A stretch of 64,000 nucleotides of DNA from assembly GCF_003073045.1 (NCBI RefSeq), contig NC_037590.1:2196016-2260015 (forward strand). The letters run 5' to 3'. Shown one piece after another: positions 60,501-64,000 of the stretch. Source of the DNA: Pomacea canaliculata. Taxonomy: Eukaryota > Mollusca > Gastropoda > Architaenioglossa > Ampullariidae. Numbering within the stretch: position 1 is the stretch's first letter; each line of letters opens with the position of its first letter. A program made the position numbers and the translations under genes. The notes beneath the pieces were generated by a model. That model was not told the DNA's origin. It did no database searches and saw only the letters and a list, made by a program, of their open reading frames with translations.

Positions 60501-63500
60501 GGCAAGTAGGGATGAAGATCATGGACAAAAATAAGGAACTAAAGATTTTGCTGAATCATGAAAAAAAAAACATAATTTTGGAAACTAGACACTTGTCCTT
60601 GAATTCACAATGCTGCCCCAGGGCAAAGACATACTCTTGCTTCATAACTACAGCCACTGGGTGAGATTACAGGAGCAGGAGATCTATTTATATATTCCAC
60701 CTAAGTGCTAGGTGTAATGATTATCTTTTTTGATAAATGTCTGTATGTCATAAGACTACATTAGCATTATTATCATATAAATAAATGATAAACAAAGATG
60801 GCAATATGCAAGAAAGAGCCAGAATTGTACACAGCTGACTCAGAACTGACTTTGACAGATGCAGTGGCTATAAAAGAGCCACACTGACTGATGGCAACAC
60901 ATGCAATGTCACTCTTGTGAGCACTGATAATGACAGGTGATGCTGTCTGACCAGGGTGAATATTTTCTAGATTCTGTTAAACAAAAGGAGAAACAGTCAT
61001 GAAAATATGCAAACTGTATTAAAGCTAAAACCACTGTCAATATATTGTAGATTTATTTATATATTTCATGTTTTTCTTTAGCTGGGTTAAGCTGTGGCAA
61101 AACAAGTTTACATGAGACACCCTTTTTTGAATAATCATTAAAGCCAATCATACATCAGTATCATTTAGACTAGTACCACCTTATCAATATGTATACTGTT
61201 AAAATGAACATAAAAAGCTTAAACCTTGTACTCCTTCTCATAAAATTCAAGATAAAATCCTTTCTCTTTGACAGAATAAATGAGAACTTGGATGCTTTTT
61301 TGCTCAAACAGACTGCATCCTTGGTTACCATTAAGCTGACAAGAAAAAGAGTGTCTAATTCTACAATCTTCTTATTTCATGAAACAAAAACAAAAATCAA
61401 GCTGTTGTGTACATGTGATAGGTGTCAGAAGAAACTTTTCTGTCTTGTATCGTATTTCTTTTTTAGTACTCTATGCAGGCACCATCCAAGTATCATTTTA
61501 AGACTAGCCGCACAGAGAACTTACCACTAGCTGTACATGACCACGGTTAACGGCTGGAAACACCATCATAGCACCAAAGGCACTGACTTCACACAGCCCT
61601 AAAAAAGAACAGGCTAAGCCCTGACATTCAATTTTTTTTCTTTATGTGAGGAAAGGGGTTAGTTCTCCTACTTTAACATACTCAAAACCCATTTTCATAC
61701 AAGATGAATATTTTGATCTTAGTAATTTGTAAATTGAACCCCCCAACACTGGTTATGCATATCTGGCAAACTAACATTAACACACAAAAATCTCCAGCAT
61801 AATGTGGCAAAATAAGGGACTTGTCGACAATTGTTTAAGACAGGGAGCAAACACCAACCTCTAGGATTATCTTTGGTATCAATAGTATGCAGTCTTTCAA
61901 TTTTTGAAGGGAACGAGAAAATGTGAATCTCCTGCCTCAGCACAACCACCAGTCTGAAACACCAAAGATTGTCAGCCTTAACCTTAGGATTTACAAACAT
62001 ACACAGAACAAGGATATATGAAGGAGATGAGAGTCTTACTTCTCTTTCAGCATTCTGACAGCCAGGATAGGCTGTGCAAAGGTAATGTCCAGCAGGATTT
62101 TTTCTGATGCTGGCTTGGACTCGTCCCAGATAATCACTAGCATTAGAATTGAAAAGAATAAAGTACAATTAAAACCCTCAAAATTATTGAACTAAGTTAA
62201 GATTTTAAAATAAATGGATGTATAAAAGCTTAAAAGCAAGAACAAATTACATTGCCAAAGCAGAATAACTTTTACCTAACTGATGCAGAGATAATCAGAT
62301 CAGGCAATAGATAGAAGTGAAAAAAAATCATCAACAATTTAAATCAACAAACACACAACTTAAGGACTTGGGCTCAAAAGTTCTAGGCACTAAGTTATCC
62401 ATCTGCTCCTGGAATTTGGAGGTACACTTGAACACAAGTGCTGGTGGTCAATTTTGTGATGTACCTCACTAGGATGATACTTAATAAAATCCTGATTTTG
62501 ATAATCTTACAGCTGTTCAGTGACATAAGATTACTCAGAGCAATAACTATGAGATATAGCACACCTCTCCAACTTGACTCGGCTGTAGAAGGCGTACCTG
62601 ACTTCTTAGAGGGATGGGGAAGAAAAGGTGATGAAAAAGAGAAAATGGGAACTGCACTCATAAAAAGATTAGCTCTGGGATAAGCGGAGGATTCAGCACT
62701 TCACTCCCCAGTGACTGTAAAGTCATGGGAGTACCTTTAACTTTTTTTATACAATACAATGAGCATGGAATTAAAGCAAAGAAACTAAACTCACCAGCCT
62801 TTTCATCAAACTTAGATGACATGCCTCCACCAACAACAGCCAACAAGTTGGACCTGAAAAGCATCTCTGTGCTTGCAACACTTCCCACTACATCACGTCC
62901 TAGACAACGATTTAAGAAACATCAATGAGCTCAAATAAATTATCAGTAAATTACTATTTAATGATTATACAGTAAATATAAAACTACATTATATTTCTAA
63001 TACTATGTATAACTGATAAATACTCATATCTACACTATACCAGACAGTAAAGAGGAAAGTAAATGAGCGAATGTGTTCGTATATAGTATCACTATGCTTT
63101 TACTCTCTATAAGTGGAGACATGGGTGTGTGAGAGACAGACTGAAAGATTAATGAGAAAAAGGCAAGAGAAAAGAAATTCCAATGGGCATCACCTTATAT
63201 CTTCCAACAATCTTGATTAGTATGGTGAATTTGACATTAGCTTATAACCTCCACCACACTTAAAGGATTAGAATGGTGATTTTTTTTTTCCCAAGGACTG
63301 GGTAAAGGATCTTATCTGTAATTTAAAGACCGTACTGAATATTTTTGGGAATTTATCACAGAAATGGACAGATCATTGCAAAATAATCATCCCTGAAAAC
63401 TGCAGCATCTTACATGCTGCTGCTTATGAAATATTTTCAATAAAATCTTCTCATGAGGACCTTCCCTGTTGCGACCTTACCCCTCCTTTAGGATACAACC

Positions 63501-63890
63501 TTAACAATTTTCATGGATGTATTTTGCTTTATAAATATCATCTCTATTACAACTACCTCCCTAAATTTCTTACAAGCTGTTTTTCTTTTCTGTGATTTTG
63601 AGTTCGTGACATAAATCAGTACTATGAGTGAAGTCTTGACAGTGCCACCTGCTTCTGCATCCAGTCTGGTCTTTAAAGACAGAGATCATGGAAACTACAA
63701 TACGAGTATATTAATAAACTATGTCACCATCTGACAGAGACTTTCAAAACACAGGCAGCACAATGCTAATTTGTGTGGTCTTTGGTTATGCATATATATT
63801 GTTTACAGAACTCACCCAAGTAAAGTTTTATAGCCAAGGGCTCTACATTGAATATCTTTACACCATTGTCTGAGGAACACGTGAAGCAAC
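57537..63890 (-). CDS. WDR45: WD repeat phosphoinositide-interacting protein 4 (WIPI4), 5' end missing
   Basis: Ten exons on the minus strand: 63890-63816, 62899-62795, 62136-62040, 61953-61859, 61598-61525, 60973-60851, 60275-60190, 59864-59763, 58460-58342, 57643-57537; 326 residues plus about 20-30 from exon(s) beyond 64000. It is a PROPPIN seven-bladed beta-propeller that binds PI3P/PI(3,5)P2 and ATG2 during autophagosome formation. Landmarks: [80 protein letters not shown] then GAD (the lipid-binding L/FRRG site), [30 protein letters not shown] and the tail [36 protein letters not shown] and LNRRS favour WIPI4 over WIPI3. All phases agree; no lesion seen. Confidence 0.93.
58176..58255 (+). 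mobile_element. Short LINE 3' fragment
   Basis: ACTTGGAAAAG-ACAGTAGAGAG and AGGCAAAGGACAT match 46349-46385 in the DNAJB-intron LINE almost base for base, so this is the C-terminal end of the same family. It lies in intron 9 of WIPI4. Confidence 0.7.
58985..59105 (-). mobile_element. LINE reverse transcriptase scrap
   Basis: The minus strand reads [15 protein letters not shown], then in another frame [12 protein letters not shown], corresponding to the RT segment [18 protein letters not shown]... HNFIDF. There are stops and frame changes. It lies in a WIPI4 intron. Confidence 0.65.
59199..59286. repeat. Perfect 20-bp inverted repeat (hairpin)
   Basis: AAAGTTATTATGTGGTCTGG at 59199-59218 is exactly reverse-complemented at 59267-59286, with a 48-base loop. 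It lies in the WIPI4 intron between exons 59864-59763 and 58460-58342. Confidence 0.97.
62575..62745 (+). mobile_element. tRNA-derived SINE copy C (3' part)
   Basis: GGCGTACCTGACTTCTTAGA and the tail TTCACTCCCCAGTGACTGTA with GGGAGTACCTTTAAC match the 3' part of copy B at 48930-49190. The pol III head is not adjacent; a degraded head may lie near 62345-62420. In an intron of WIPI4. Confidence 0.55.
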
Positions 63891-64000
63891 CTGCAATAAG
63901 CAGAAAGAAATTTAAAAATGTTACATTTATATTATTGTCTTATATGTATACATTTTGTTTCAATAACTGAAAACATTTATGCTGCTGAACAGAAACACTG

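Overview
This is eukaryotic nuclear DNA from an animal, most likely a lophotrochozoan and probably a gastropod mollusc. The genes are split by many GT-AG introns, intergenic DNA is AT-rich and full of microsatellites, and there are decayed non-LTR retrotransposons and tRNA-derived SINEs. The recognisable proteins are ciliary, sensory and autophagy proteins plus secreted DUF4773-type proteins. The mollusc call is an inference from gene and repeat style. I saw no retrovirus-like, Polinton-like or other viral element, no CRISPR array and no rRNA or complete tRNA gene.

Layout. 1-2942: a large inverted duplication (arms about 1.25-1.4 kb, spacer about 285 bp) whose arms carry two divergent copies of a small secreted-peptide gene, each with its own TATA box; the left copy runs off the window. 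4.6-12.4 kb: three minus-strand DUF4773-type secreted cysteine-rich protein genes in tandem. The first and third are complete four-exon genes with matching intron phases; the middle one lacks the cysteine core and looks broken. 15.3-21.2 kb (+): a radial spoke head protein 4/6 gene (RSPH4A-like), 12 exons. 21.2-28.2 kb: a 7-kb stretch with no gene I can name. 28.2-39.3 kb (+): a TMC1/2/3-type transmembrane channel-like gene, 22 exons, with a long acidic tail in one last exon. 39.6-41.6 kb: intergenic, with a 5'-truncated LINE. 41.6-52.4 kb (+): a DNAJB12/14-type ER membrane J-protein gene, 9 exons, with a LINE and SINEs in its introns. 57.5-63.9 kb (-): a WIPI4 (WDR45) gene, tail-to-tail with the J-protein gene and complete except for its first exon or exons, which lie past the right edge.

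The large genes are independent housekeeping or sensory loci: motile cilium (RSPH4A), mechanosensory or leak channel (TMC), ER protein quality control (DNAJB12/14) and autophagosome formation (WIPI4). They do not form a pathway. The left 12 kb is a different landscape: small, duplicated, secreted-protein genes with TATA promoters, the sort of fast-evolving locus where new functions are most likely.

Three conserved exons (one in RSPH4A, two in TMC) each appear to lack a single base relative to the protein family, while DNAJB and WIPI4 read cleanly. Exon lengths and intron phases agree with one missing base each time. I read this mainly as residual assembly error, though real lesions cannot be excluded from one sequence.
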